Assembly: GCF_014595945.1 (NCBI RefSeq)
Contig: NZ_JABXWU010000011.1
Coordinates: 17,464-81,463 of the forward strand
Direction: 5' to 3'
Length of the DNA stretch: 64,000 nt
Source of the DNA: Alkalibacillus aidingensis
GTDB lineage: Bacteria; Bacillota; Bacilli; Bacillales; Alkalibacillaceae
Notes under the pieces: generated by a model
What the model saw: the letters and a program-made list of their open reading frames with translations, nothing else
The model's database searches: none
What the model was told of the DNA's origin: nothing
Made by a program: the position numbers and the translations under genes
Shown here: in pieces, positions 56,669-64,000 of the stretch
Layout of the letters: every line of letters starts with the position of its first letter
Numbering within the stretch: position 1 is the stretch's first letter

Positions 56669-56698
56669 ATTATACCATGATTATTTAAATACCGTCAA
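56669..56698 (-). promoter_or_regulatory. Proximal promoter for yacL-ispDF
   Basis: TTGACG (56698-56693) and TATAAT (56674-56669) are 18 bases apart on the minus strand, with TGG before the -10 as an extended element. Confidence 0.8.
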
Positions 56699-56712
56699 AG
56701 TAAAATTCTAAT

Positions 56713-56742
56713 ATTATATCACTAGTTTTGATTGTATGTCAA
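56713..56742 (-). promoter_or_regulatory. Distal promoter for yacL-ispDF
   Basis: Consensus TTGACA (56742-56737) and TATAAT (56718-56713) are 18 bases apart on the minus strand, with an extended TGA before the -10. It lies 44 bases upstream of a second promoter of the same quality. Confidence 0.85.
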
Positions 56743-56773
56743 TTGTGTTACAAAATAATATTTTTGTCATAAT

Positions 56774-58147
56774 TTAATCTAAGCTGACCTTTAATGCCTC
56801 TTGTACTGAATCTACACCCACTAATTCCACCCCTTTTGGTGGTGTAAATCCCCCTAGATTTTTACTTGGTAAAATAATGCGTTTAAAGCCTAATTTATGT
56901 GCCTCTTGTACTCGTTGTTCAATGCGTGATACTCGTCTAACCTCACCAGTTAGACCAACTTCTCCGATCAACACATCATCTGGGCGTGTCGGTTGGTCTC
57001 GGAAGCTTGAAGCTATACTAATTGCAACGGCTAGGTCTATGGCTGGCTCATCCAGCTTCACTCCACCTGCTACCTTTACATAGGCATCCTGGTTTTGTAA
57101 TAGTAACCCTGCACGCTTTTCAAGCACTGCCATTAATAACGGAACTCGGTTATGGTCAAGACCTGTCGCCATTCTCCTTGAATGACCAAATTGAGTAGGG
57201 GAAATTAAGGCTTGAATCTCAACTAACATCGGTCTGGTTCCTTCCAATGAAGCTACTACAGTTGAACCTGCAACACCTTGGGAACGTTCTTCTAAAAAGA
57301 TCTCTGAAGGATTATTAACTTCGACTAACCCTTGCTCTTTCATCTCAAAGATCCCCATTTCATGAGTGCTACCGAACCTGTTTTTTACACTTCTAAGTAT
57401 TCTAAACGTGTGGTGACGTTCACCCTCAAAATATAAGACTGTATCTACCATATGCTCTAATAATCTAGGGCCGGCAATCGCCCCTTCTTTTGTCACATGA
57501 CCAACAATAAAAATAGGGATACCTTTAGTCTTAGCAACCTTCATCAGAGCGCTTGTACATTCACGCACCTGTGAGACTGAACCCGGAGCTGAGGTCACTG
57601 CCTCGTGATAAACTGTTTGAATAGAGTCAATTACGACAAAGGATGGATTCATTGAATCTATTGCATCAATTACATGTTCTAAGTTTGTCTCTGCCATAAT
57701 ATATAATTCGTTTTCACTGACCGCTAATCTGTCTGCTCTTAGCTTGGTTTGTTTTTCAGACTCCTCACCAGATATATAAAGAACACTTAAATTCATATGA
57801 GCGATTTCGGAGGATAATTGTAGTAACAAGGTTGATTTACCTATTCCCGGATCTCCACCAATTAACACTAATGATCCAGGTACTACTCCACCACCTAAGA
57901 CACGATTAAGTTCACCCATCCTTGTGGTCACACGTGCTTCTTCTTTCGAGGACACTTTATTAATGGATTGTGGTTTTTTTCGCCGGTTACTATCATTACT
58001 TCCAAGTGCATGACGATTTGACTTGTTTGATGAAATTTTCTCCTCTACTAGGCTATTCCATTGATTACACCCCGGGCATTTACCCATCCATTTAGGTGAT
58101 TCATATCCACATTCTTGACAATAAAAAACAACTTTTGCCTTTGCCAT
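56774..58147 (-). CDS. radA: DNA repair protein RadA
   Basis: RadA is a RecA-like branch-migration helicase in recombination. The 457-residue product has an N-terminal zinc finger ([18 protein letters not shown]) and the RecA core with Walker [13 protein letters not shown]. The RadA motif [15 protein letters not shown] (KNRFG) is present. A Lon-like C-terminal domain follows ([20 protein letters not shown]). In B. subtilis disA follows; here the next gene is yacL. Confidence 0.96.
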   Translation of the reverse strand: MAKAKVVFYCQECGYESPKWMGKCPGCNQWNSLVEEKISSNKSNRHALGSNDSNRRKKPQSINKVSSKEEARVTTRMGELNRVLGGGVVPGSLVLIGGDPGIGKSTLLLQLSSEIAHMNLSVLYISGEESEKQTKLRADRLAVSENELYIMAETNLEHVIDAIDSMNPSFVVIDSIQTVYHEAVTSAPGSVSQVRECTSALMKVAKTKGIPIFIVGHVTKEGAIAGPRLLEHMVDTVLYFEGERHHTFRILRSVKNRFGSTHEMGIFEMKEQGLVEVNNPSEIFLEERSQGVAGSTVVASLEGTRPMLVEIQALISPTQFGHSRRMATGLDHNRVPLLMAVLEKRAGLLLQNQDAYVKVAGGVKLDEPAIDLAVAISIASSFRDQPTRPDDVLIGEVGLTGEVRRVSRIEQRVQEAHKLGFKRIILPSKNLGGFTPPKGVELVGVDSVQEALKVSLD

Positions 58148-58191
58148 TGCCTGACTTCCTTTCTATATGTCTTAACCCCATCTTAGCACAA

Positions 58192-58231
58192 TAAAAAACA
58201 GCCGGATATGACTGATTGATACCCGGCTGCT
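58192..58231 (-). terminator. Intrinsic terminator after clpC
   Basis: On the minus strand GCAGCCGGGTAT pairs with ATATCCGGCTGTT around a short loop, and TTTTTTATTG follows. It lies within 30 bases of the clpC stop and closes the ctsR operon, so radA must be served by read-through or its own start. Confidence 0.9.
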
Positions 58232-58240
58232 TCACTTCAT

Positions 58241-60694
58241 CTATTCTTCTGTTGTTTCTAGTTGCTTAGTCGATGATATATAGAATTCACCTTCATCATT
58301 CACATCTATTTCTACTGTTTGCCCCGTCTTGATAGTACCTCGTAATAATTCTTCGGAAAGGAAGTCTTCTACATTCTTTTGGATCGAACGACGTAATGGT
58401 CTAGCACCATATTCTAAATCCATGCCCTCATCAGCAATTTTCTTAATTGCTTTTTCTGTCAGCGTGAAATTAATGTCGTTGTCAATTAGACGATTTTGAA
58501 GTTGCTTAACCATAAGTTGTACAATCTCCTGAATGTGTTTCTCTTCTAGAGAGTGGAAGACAATGGTTTCATCAATTCGGTTTAGGAACTCTGGTCGAAA
58601 TGCTTTTTTCAGCTCTTCCATTACTTTAGACTTCATCTGAGCATAATCATGCTGTTGATCATCAAGGCTAAAGCCTACATACTTCTGGCGCTTCAACTCA
58701 TGTGCACCAACATTTGAAGTCATAATTAATACGGTGTTACGGAAGTCAACAACCCGACCTTTAGAGTCTGTTAATCGGCCATCTTCTAGCACTTGTAATA
58801 GGATATTAAATACTTCCGGATGCGCTTTTTCAACCTCATCCAATAGAATCACTGAGTATGGTTTTGTACGAACTTTCTCAGTTAGTTGTCCTCCTTCATC
58901 ATAACCGACATAACCAGGAGGAGAACCAACTAGACGTGAAGTCGCATGTTTTTCCATGTATTCAGACATGTCAATACGAATCATTGCATCTTCATCACCA
59001 AACATTGATGATGCCAATGCTCTAGCTAATTCCGTTTTACCGACACCTGTTGGGCCAAGGAAAATGAAGGATCCAATTGGACGTTTAGGGTCCTTTAGCC
59101 CAGCACGAGCACGACGAATCGCCTTAGAAACTGCTTTAACAGCTTCGTCCTGACCAATAACACGATCATGCAACGTCTCTTCTAGGTTAAGCAGTTTTTC
59201 CTTATCATCTTTTGCTAATTTGGAAACCGGCACACCAGTCCATGTAGATACAACATGGGCAATATCATCTAACGTCACTTCTGAGCTTTCTTTTCCTTGT
59301 TTTTCTTTCCATTGTTCTTTTGTTTTAGTTAATTCGTCTTTTAGTTTTTGTTCTTTATCACGTAAGGAAGCTGCTTTTTCAAATTCTTGACTTTGAACAG
59401 CCGCATCCTTCTCCTTCTTAACTTCTTCAAGCTTTTGCTCTAGCTCTTTTAGGTTAGGTGGTGCTGTATAGCTTCTCAGTCTCACGCGTGATGCAGCCTC
59501 ATCAATTAAATCAATCGCTTTATCTGGTAAGAAACGATCGGTGATATAGCGGTCAGACAACCGAACGGCACTTTCAATCGCTTCATCTGAAATCGTTACG
59601 CGGTGATGTGCTTCATAACGATCTCTTAATCCCTCTAATATTTGCTGTGATTCTTCTGGTGTTGGTTCATCTACTTGTATAGGTTGGAAACGACGCTCTA
59701 GTGCTGCATCTTTTTCAATATACTTACGGTATTCATCTAATGTTGTGGCACCAATACATTGTAAGTCTCCTCGTGCTAGAGCTGGTTTTAAGATGTTTGA
59801 TGCATCAATCGCACCTTCTGCTCCTCCAGCTCCAATCAACGTATGAAGTTCATCAATGAACAATATGATGTTACGTGCTTGACGAATTTCTTCCATCACT
59901 TTTTTTAGGCGATCTTCAAATTCGCCTCGGTATTTTGTACCTGCAACAACCGTTCCCATATCTAATGTCATTACACGTTTATCACGTAAGATCTCAGGCA
60001 CCTCATTATTAACAATTTGTTGAGCTAAGCCTTCTGCAATAGCTGTCTTACCTACACCTGGTTCACCAATAAGGACTGGGTTGTTTTTTCTGCGGCGACT
60101 TAGAACCTGAATCACCCGTTCTATTTCTTTACCACGGCCAATTACTGGATCAATGCCACCTTCTCTAGCTACAGATGTTAAGTCTCGAGCTAATGAATCT
60201 AGTGTAGGTGTATTAGCGTTATTGGATTGTTTTTGCTGACGCTGATTTGAAGTCGATTCATTGCTTCCTAACAGCTGTAGCACTTGCTGACGCGCTTTAT
60301 TTAGGCTGATCCCTAAGTTATTAAATACACGAGCAGCAACACCTTCACCTTCTCGAATTAAACCTAGGAGAATATGTTCTGTACCGACATAAGAATGGTT
60401 TAATTTACGGGCCTCATCCATAGATAATTCAATGACCTTTTTAGCGCGTGGTGTGTAATGGATCGTTTGAGAATTATTTTGCCCTGTGCCTATTAACTGT
60501 TCAACTTCTTCTTGGATTTGTTCGGCAGTCACATTAAGTGATTGAAGAGCCTTAGCAGCAATTCCATCACCTTCTTTAACTAACCCTAGTAATATATGCT
60601 CTGTGCCAATATTGTTATGCCCTAATCGAACCGCCTCTTCTTGCGATAGCGCAAGTACCTTTTGAGCGCGTTCAGTGAATCTTCCAAACATCAT
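58241..60694 (-). CDS. clpC: AAA+ ATPase ClpC, partner of ClpP and McsB
   Basis: ClpC unfolds proteins for ClpP, including those marked by McsB with phosphoarginine. The 817-residue product has the double Clp N domain ([20 protein letters not shown]), the first AAA+ module ([15 protein letters not shown]) and a coiled-coil M domain with UVR-like segment. The second AAA+ module ([15 protein letters not shown]) is followed by the ClpP-docking loop region near VGFS. It is the last gene of the CtsR-controlled operon. Confidence 0.97.
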   Translation of the reverse strand: MMFGRFTERAQKVLALSQEEAVRLGHNNIGTEHILLGLVKEGDGIAAKALQSLNVTAEQIQEEVEQLIGTGQNNSQTIHYTPRAKKVIELSMDEARKLNHSYVGTEHILLGLIREGEGVAARVFNNLGISLNKARQQVLQLLGSNESTSNQRQQKQSNNANTPTLDSLARDLTSVAREGGIDPVIGRGKEIERVIQVLSRRRKNNPVLIGEPGVGKTAIAEGLAQQIVNNEVPEILRDKRVMTLDMGTVVAGTKYRGEFEDRLKKVMEEIRQARNIILFIDELHTLIGAGGAEGAIDASNILKPALARGDLQCIGATTLDEYRKYIEKDAALERRFQPIQVDEPTPEESQQILEGLRDRYEAHHRVTISDEAIESAVRLSDRYITDRFLPDKAIDLIDEAASRVRLRSYTAPPNLKELEQKLEEVKKEKDAAVQSQEFEKAASLRDKEQKLKDELTKTKEQWKEKQGKESSEVTLDDIAHVVSTWTGVPVSKLAKDDKEKLLNLEETLHDRVIGQDEAVKAVSKAIRRARAGLKDPKRPIGSFIFLGPTGVGKTELARALASSMFGDEDAMIRIDMSEYMEKHATSRLVGSPPGYVGYDEGGQLTEKVRTKPYSVILLDEVEKAHPEVFNILLQVLEDGRLTDSKGRVVDFRNTVLIMTSNVGAHELKRQKYVGFSLDDQQHDYAQMKSKVMEELKKAFRPEFLNRIDETIVFHSLEEKHIQEIVQLMVKQLQNRLIDNDINFTLTEKAIKKIADEGMDLEYGARPLRRSIQKNVEDFLSEELLRGTIKTGQTVEIDVNDEGEFYISSTKQLETTEE

Positions 60695-60715
60695 CTGTAT
60701 GACCTCCTTTATAAA

Positions 60716-61783
60716 TCAATACTGCTCCAATTGTAATCTTTCACGTATTAGATTTGCTCTGAAAAAGTCCCTCTCATTGGGTTGGAGTGTTTTTTTGGCA
60801 TAATGCTGTAAAAAGCCCGGCTGAGTTAAAACCATTAATTCATTTAATATGTTCTTTGAGATGTTTTTAATTAATCCTAAATCTATTCCTAATCTAACAT
60901 CGGACAAGCATTTAGCTGCCTCTTTTGATTCTATGATTCTGCTGTGGGCTAATACACCATAGGAACGGAAAATTCGGTCTTCCAGCTGCACTCCTGACTG
61001 CTGCATAACCCATTGCCTTGCTCTTCTTTCACTTTCTATCACTTGTTTGACAACACTTTTAAGATCTTCAACTATATCTTCTTCAGACTTACCTAATGTT
61101 ATTTGATTAGAAATCTGATAAAGCTGACCTAACGCTTCACTACCTTCACCGTATATTCCACGAACAACTAACCCTAACTTATTAATTTCAGGAACAATTT
61201 GATTCATTTGATTAGTCATGGTTAAGGCAGGTAGATGCATCATAACAGAAGCGCGCAAACCTGTTCCGACATTCGTTGGACAACTTGTTAAATAACCTCG
61301 AGTCTCATCAAAAGCATACCGTGTCCTTTCTTCAAACCAATCATCTAAGTCTTGAGCTTGCTCCAGTGCTTTGGATAACTCAAAACCAGGGAAATAAACT
61401 TGAATACGTAAATGATCTTCTTCGTTGATCATCACGGATGCCTGCTCATTTTCAGATATTAATACACCACCAGTATCGGTATTCTCTGCTAAGCTAGGAC
61501 TAATTAAATGCTTTTCAACTAATACCCTTTTTTCTATAGGTTTTAACTCATTCATTTTAACAAGTTGAAACTGCTTAAACGACTCAAACGATTGCTGATT
61601 ATATTCTTGTTCAACGTGTTGTAGCACTCTTTGCATGGAATCTGATTCATCACTTGTCGGAAAAGCCACTTGATCTAGGTTGCGTGCTAAACGAATGCGA
61701 CTACTTAATACAATGTCACTATCATCACCTTCTGTATTCATCCAAGGACTGATCGCATCATTGATAAAATCTTGTAATGACAT
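60716..61783 (-). CDS. mcsB: Protein arginine kinase McsB
   Basis: McsB phosphorylates arginines and so targets proteins, including CtsR, to ClpCP. The 355-residue product has the ATP:guanido phosphotransferase fold. Key parts are [20 protein letters not shown], the [20 protein letters not shown] active-site segment with its Cys, and the MHLPAL motif. The ATG shares a base with the mcsA stop. Confidence 0.96.
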   Translation of the reverse strand: MSLQDFINDAISPWMNTEGDDSDIVLSSRIRLARNLDQVAFPTSDESDSMQRVLQHVEQEYNQQSFESFKQFQLVKMNELKPIEKRVLVEKHLISPSLAENTDTGGVLISENEQASVMINEEDHLRIQVYFPGFELSKALEQAQDLDDWFEERTRYAFDETRGYLTSCPTNVGTGLRASVMMHLPALTMTNQMNQIVPEINKLGLVVRGIYGEGSEALGQLYQISNQITLGKSEEDIVEDLKSVVKQVIESERRARQWVMQQSGVQLEDRIFRSYGVLAHSRIIESKEAAKCLSDVRLGIDLGLIKNISKNILNELMVLTQPGFLQHYAKKTLQPNERDFFRANLIRERLQLEQY

Positions 61784-62322
61784 TACGCATCACCGCCTTG
61801 CTGTTCAGCATCTAAATCTCTTTTTAACGTTCGAATTTGATCTCTCACCTTAGCAGCCTCTTCAAAAGCCTCTTTTTCTATTAACTCACTTAGCTGTTTT
61901 TTTAATTGATCTAACTCACGTTGTTTGTGTAGAGTACCTCCGATTCGCTTCGGGATTTTCCCTACATGTTCAGTATTACCACTATGAACCCTTTTAAAAA
62001 TAGGTGTAATATAGGATTCAAACGTTTGGTAACATTGACTGCACCCAAACTTCCCCTTACTACGGAACTCCTGGTAAGTTAAACCACAACCATCACAACG
62101 AACGATTTCATTCGTTTGAACTTTTTGTTGTTGACTAAACGATTGATCAAACGGAAACATACTCGTTAAAAACTGGTGAAATGATAAACCATCGTCAGTA
62201 AAATTCATATACCCCTCTTGTTGTGCACATTGCTCACACATATGAGTCTCTTTCTTTTGACCATTAACAACCTGTGTGTAATGAACAGAAGCCTCATTTT
62301 CTTGGCATTTCTGACACTTCAT
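61783..62322 (-). CDS. mcsA: McsA, activator of McsB
   Basis: McsA activates the McsB arginine kinase. I start at the ATG at 62322, 7 bases after GGAGG (the adjacent ATG at 62325 is possible), giving 179 residues. It has zinc-type cysteine pairs [29 protein letters not shown] and CSQCYQTFE, and a C-terminal UVR motif ([20 protein letters not shown]). It lies 15 bases after ctsR. Confidence 0.95.
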   Translation of the reverse strand: MKCQKCQENEASVHYTQVVNGQKKETHMCEQCAQQEGYMNFTDDGLSFHQFLTSMFPFDQSFSQQQKVQTNEIVRCDGCGLTYQEFRSKGKFGCSQCYQTFESYITPIFKRVHSGNTEHVGKIPKRIGGTLHKQRELDQLKKQLSELIEKEAFEEAAKVRDQIRTLKRDLDAEQQGGDA

Positions 62323-62336
62323 CATCACCCCTCCAA

Positions 62337-62801
62337 TCAATCATGCATCTTGATCGTTGTTAGTAATTCCTTAAATATTTTTGAGCGAATTTGGTCTCTT
62401 TCAGGTAATGGAACCATTAAGATATCTCTATGCATAATTCGTCTCATTAATCTTGCTTCCCTTTCAGTAATCAAATTTTCTTCTTTTAACCTTTCAACTA
62501 AATCGAAACTGGATTGCTGAGATAACGGCTGATTGCTAACTACACCCATTTCATCAATTAGCTCTTGCTTCGATTTTGGTTTTAAACGAATGATTCTTAT
62601 ATATCCTCCGCCACCTCTCTTACTCTCGACGAGGTACCCTTTTTCTAGTGTAAAACGCGTTTTAATCACATAGTTGATTTGCGAAGGAACACACTCAAAT
62701 CGGTCAGCAATTTCACTACGTTTTAGCTCAACAACATCACTATTGCTTGATTGTATAATCTTTTTTAAATAGGCCTCAATAACGTCTGAAATATTCCTCA
62801 C
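62337..62801 (-). CDS. ctsR: Transcriptional repressor CtsR
   Basis: CtsR represses class III heat-shock genes (clp genes) and is inactivated by heat or McsB. The 154-residue product has the winged helix-turn-helix (LKRSEIADRFECVPSQINYV) and the glycine-rich wing VESKRGGGGYIRIIR, which senses heat. The GTG at 62801 lies 9 bases after GGAGG. It is the first gene of its operon and likely represses itself. Confidence 0.96.
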   Translation of the reverse strand: MRNISDVIEAYLKKIIQSSNSDVVELKRSEIADRFECVPSQINYVIKTRFTLEKGYLVESKRGGGGYIRIIRLKPKSKQELIDEMGVVSNQPLSQQSSFDLVERLKEENLITEREARLMRRIMHRDILMVPLPERDQIRSKIFKELLTTIKMHD

Positions 62802-62864
62802 CCATTAATCCCTCCTTCGAACCAACAACTATTTTGTCTTCGAAGAGTTCAAAGACCTTTGACT

Positions 62865-62881
62865 TTGACTATCTTTGACTA
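62865..62881 (-). promoter_or_regulatory. CtsR operator
   Basis: Two direct heptads, AGTCAAA-GAT-AGTCAAA on the minus strand, match the CtsR consensus RGTCAAANANRGTCAAA. A third GTCAAA follows immediately (62864-62859). The site covers the expected start of transcription, just downstream of the -10. Confidence 0.95.
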
Positions 62882-62889
62882 TAATTATA

Positions 62890-62918
62890 TTATACCCACT
62901 AACTAATCTTTTGCAAAC
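62890..62918 (-). promoter_or_regulatory. ctsR operon promoter
   Basis: TTTGCA (62918-62913) and TATAAT (62895-62890) are exactly 17 bases apart on the minus strand. The start would be near 62883, inside the CtsR operator. Confidence 0.8.
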
Positions 62919-62945
62919 ATTTTGCTTTCCATACAAAATCGACAA

Positions 62946-62971
62946 AAAAACTCTGCATCTGCAGAGTTTTT
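62946..62971 (-). terminator. Intrinsic terminator after the MgtC-family gene
   Basis: AAAAACTCTGCA (62946-62957) pairs perfectly over 12 bases with TGCAGAGTTTTT (62960-62971), and T residues follow on both strands. It overlaps the stop codon of the upstream gene. Confidence 0.88.
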
Positions 62972-63662
62972 ATCTTTCATAAATATACGTTACATGGTCC
63001 AACTTACTGATTCGGTCTAACAAATCATTACGGTTAAATTGTTGATTTTTTTCTAACTCAATATAAATGTTTCTTTGCTCAGGATTCTCACTTTCGATTT
63101 CCATTCTTTTAATAAGTAAATCAAATTCATCGAATATCTCTAAAACATTTCCGACATGAACATCCTGCTTAACTAATAGGTGTACCCAATTATCAGATTT
63201 TTTCTTAGTAAAAATATTTTCAAAAGAATTTAAGAAGATCAAACTTAGTAAAACTACAGCTGTTGCAAAGATTGCTAATGCATACATCCCTGCACCTATT
63301 ACAAGCCCTAGACCTGCCACTGTCCAAATAGAAGCAGCTGTTGTTAACCCCCGAATGGTGACACCGTGAACTATGATAGTTCCAGCACCTAAAAAGCCAA
63401 TACCACTAATAACATAGGAGGGAATACGCGCAGGATCAAAACGGATGGTATGATGCTCTGATATGTACGAATCAAAACCATATAAAGACAGTAGCATCAT
63501 TACACATGCACCTACTCCAACTAATATATGTGTACGAAATCCTGCTGAATGCTTTTTTAACTCACGCTCAAAGCCAATTAATCCACACAATACAGTTGCA
63601 AGGAGAACACGATACACCATCACGTCAAAATTCTCCCCAAACAAAGCAGTTAAATCAAACAC
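62970..63662 (-). CDS. MgtC/SapB-family membrane protein
   Basis: MgtC-family proteins are inner-membrane proteins linked to magnesium limitation and ATP synthase control; the role here is not established. The product has about four to five membrane helices in its N-terminal two thirds. The family motifs CGLIGFERELKKHSAGFRTH and GIGFLGAGTIIV are present, with a cytoplasmic ACT-like C-terminal domain. The start is uncertain. A GTG at 63662 is 6 bases after GGGGGG, an ATG at 63668 directly abuts that site, and an ATG at 63692 has only a weak site. It lies between the rRNA operon and ctsR. Confidence 0.85.
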   Translation of the reverse strand: MFDLTALFGENFDVMVYRVLLATVLCGLIGFERELKKHSAGFRTHILVGVGACVMMLLSLYGFDSYISEHHTIRFDPARIPSYVISGIGFLGAGTIIVHGVTIRGLTTAASIWTVAGLGLVIGAGMYALAIFATAVVLLSLIFLNSFENIFTKKKSDNWVHLLVKQDVHVGNVLEIFDEFDLLIKRMEIESENPEQRNIYIELEKNQQFNRNDLLDRISKLDHVTYIYER

Positions 63663-63692
63663 ATCCATCCCCCCTGACAACCTATATTTCAT

Positions 63693-63888
63693 CCTATATT
63701 AATATATCGTACGAAATAGTAAATGATGCTGCTCACAATAGAAAAACACGAAACAAGGAACTAATACATGTTTGTGAATCCTAATAATCATAACTAATAG
63801 TTTATAGGAACCAAAAAAGAAAAGTCTAAATTGCTAGATAAGTTTTTATGTATTATCGTAGGTGTTTAATCAATGATAAACAAAAAAA
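63693..63888. other. Spacer between the rRNA terminator and the MgtC-family gene
   Basis: An AT-rich spacer of 196 bases without a gene. A weak promoter-like pair on the minus strand (TTAGAC and TATAAA, 17 apart) may serve the MgtC-family gene. I see no magnesium riboswitch. Confidence 0.4.
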
Positions 63889-63914
63889 GCCAAGAAGACA
63901 ATACTCTTCTTGAC
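63889..63914 (-). terminator. rRNA operon terminator
   Basis: On the minus strand GTCAAGAAGA pairs with TCTTCTTGGC (a G-T and Watson-Crick stem of 10) around a 6-base loop, and seven T follow. It lies just after the 5S gene. Confidence 0.88.
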
Positions 63915-63930
63915 TATATTAAATGAATTG

Positions 63931-64000
63931 CCCGGCAGCGTCCTACTCTCGCAGGGGAAAAACCCCAACTACCATCGGCGCTAGAGAGCTTAACTGCTGT
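63931..64000 (-). rRNA. rrf: 5S ribosomal RNA, 3' part, cut by the window edge
   Basis: The minus strand reads GTTAAGCTCTCTAGCGCCGA, TGGTAGTTGGGG and TGCGAGAGTAGGACGCTGCC, matching the 3' two thirds of Bacillus 5S rRNA. The 5' part lies beyond base 64000. It shows an rRNA operon ending upstream of the MgtC-family gene and ctsR; in B. subtilis an rRNA operon also precedes ctsR. Confidence 0.97.

Overview
The window comes from a low-GC Gram-positive bacterium of the Bacillaceae. The evidence is the gene order, the AGGAGG-type ribosome binding sites with many GTG and TTG starts, the purEKBCSQLFMNH operon under PurR and a guanine riboswitch, a CtsR-controlled ctsR-mcsA-mcsB-clpC operon, a T-box before cysE, and SigH, Rae1 and Mini-RNase III. 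The genus cannot be fixed from this sequence. Every gene I can support lies on the minus strand, so the window reads right to left. I see no insertion sequence, prophage, CRISPR array or tRNA gene.

From the right edge, in transcription order: the 3' end of a 5S rRNA gene with a terminator, an MgtC/SapB-type membrane protein, then ctsR-mcsA-mcsB-clpC with a CtsR operator, and radA. Next come a PIN/TRAM membrane protein (yacL), an ispD-ispF fused reading frame, gltX, and a T-box followed by cysE-cysS-mrnC-rlmB-rae1. Then follow sigH, rpmG, secE, nusG, rplK-rplA, rplJ-rplL with an L10 leader, rsmC, rpoB-rpoC, and the str operon (L7Ae-like gene, rpsL, rpsG, fusA, tuf).

Next is the complete S10-spc-alpha block, rpsJ to rplQ, including secY, adk, map and infA. 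After it lie the ECF transporter genes ecfA1-ecfA2-ecfT and truA. The purine operon follows, purE to purH, and is cut by the left edge inside purH. Together the genes cover protein export, translation, transcription, stress proteolysis, isoprenoid precursors, cysteine and purine biosynthesis.

Departures from the Bacillus subtilis arrangement, which I know from memory: disA is missing between radA and yacL. The rplM-rpsI pair is missing after truA, where the purine operon is joined instead. ispD and ispF form one continuous frame, although a ribosome binding site for ispF survives inside it. RpoB carries Tyr at the position equivalent to E. coli Asp516, a known rifampicin-resistance position. 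Spacers hold a 52-bp tandem array (tuf-rpsJ), a 21-bp tandem array (purB-purC), a long inverted repeat around the str promoter, and a shared leader motif before rplK and rplA.

Family and motif calls rest on reading the sequence and on remembered family knowledge. No database search was run.
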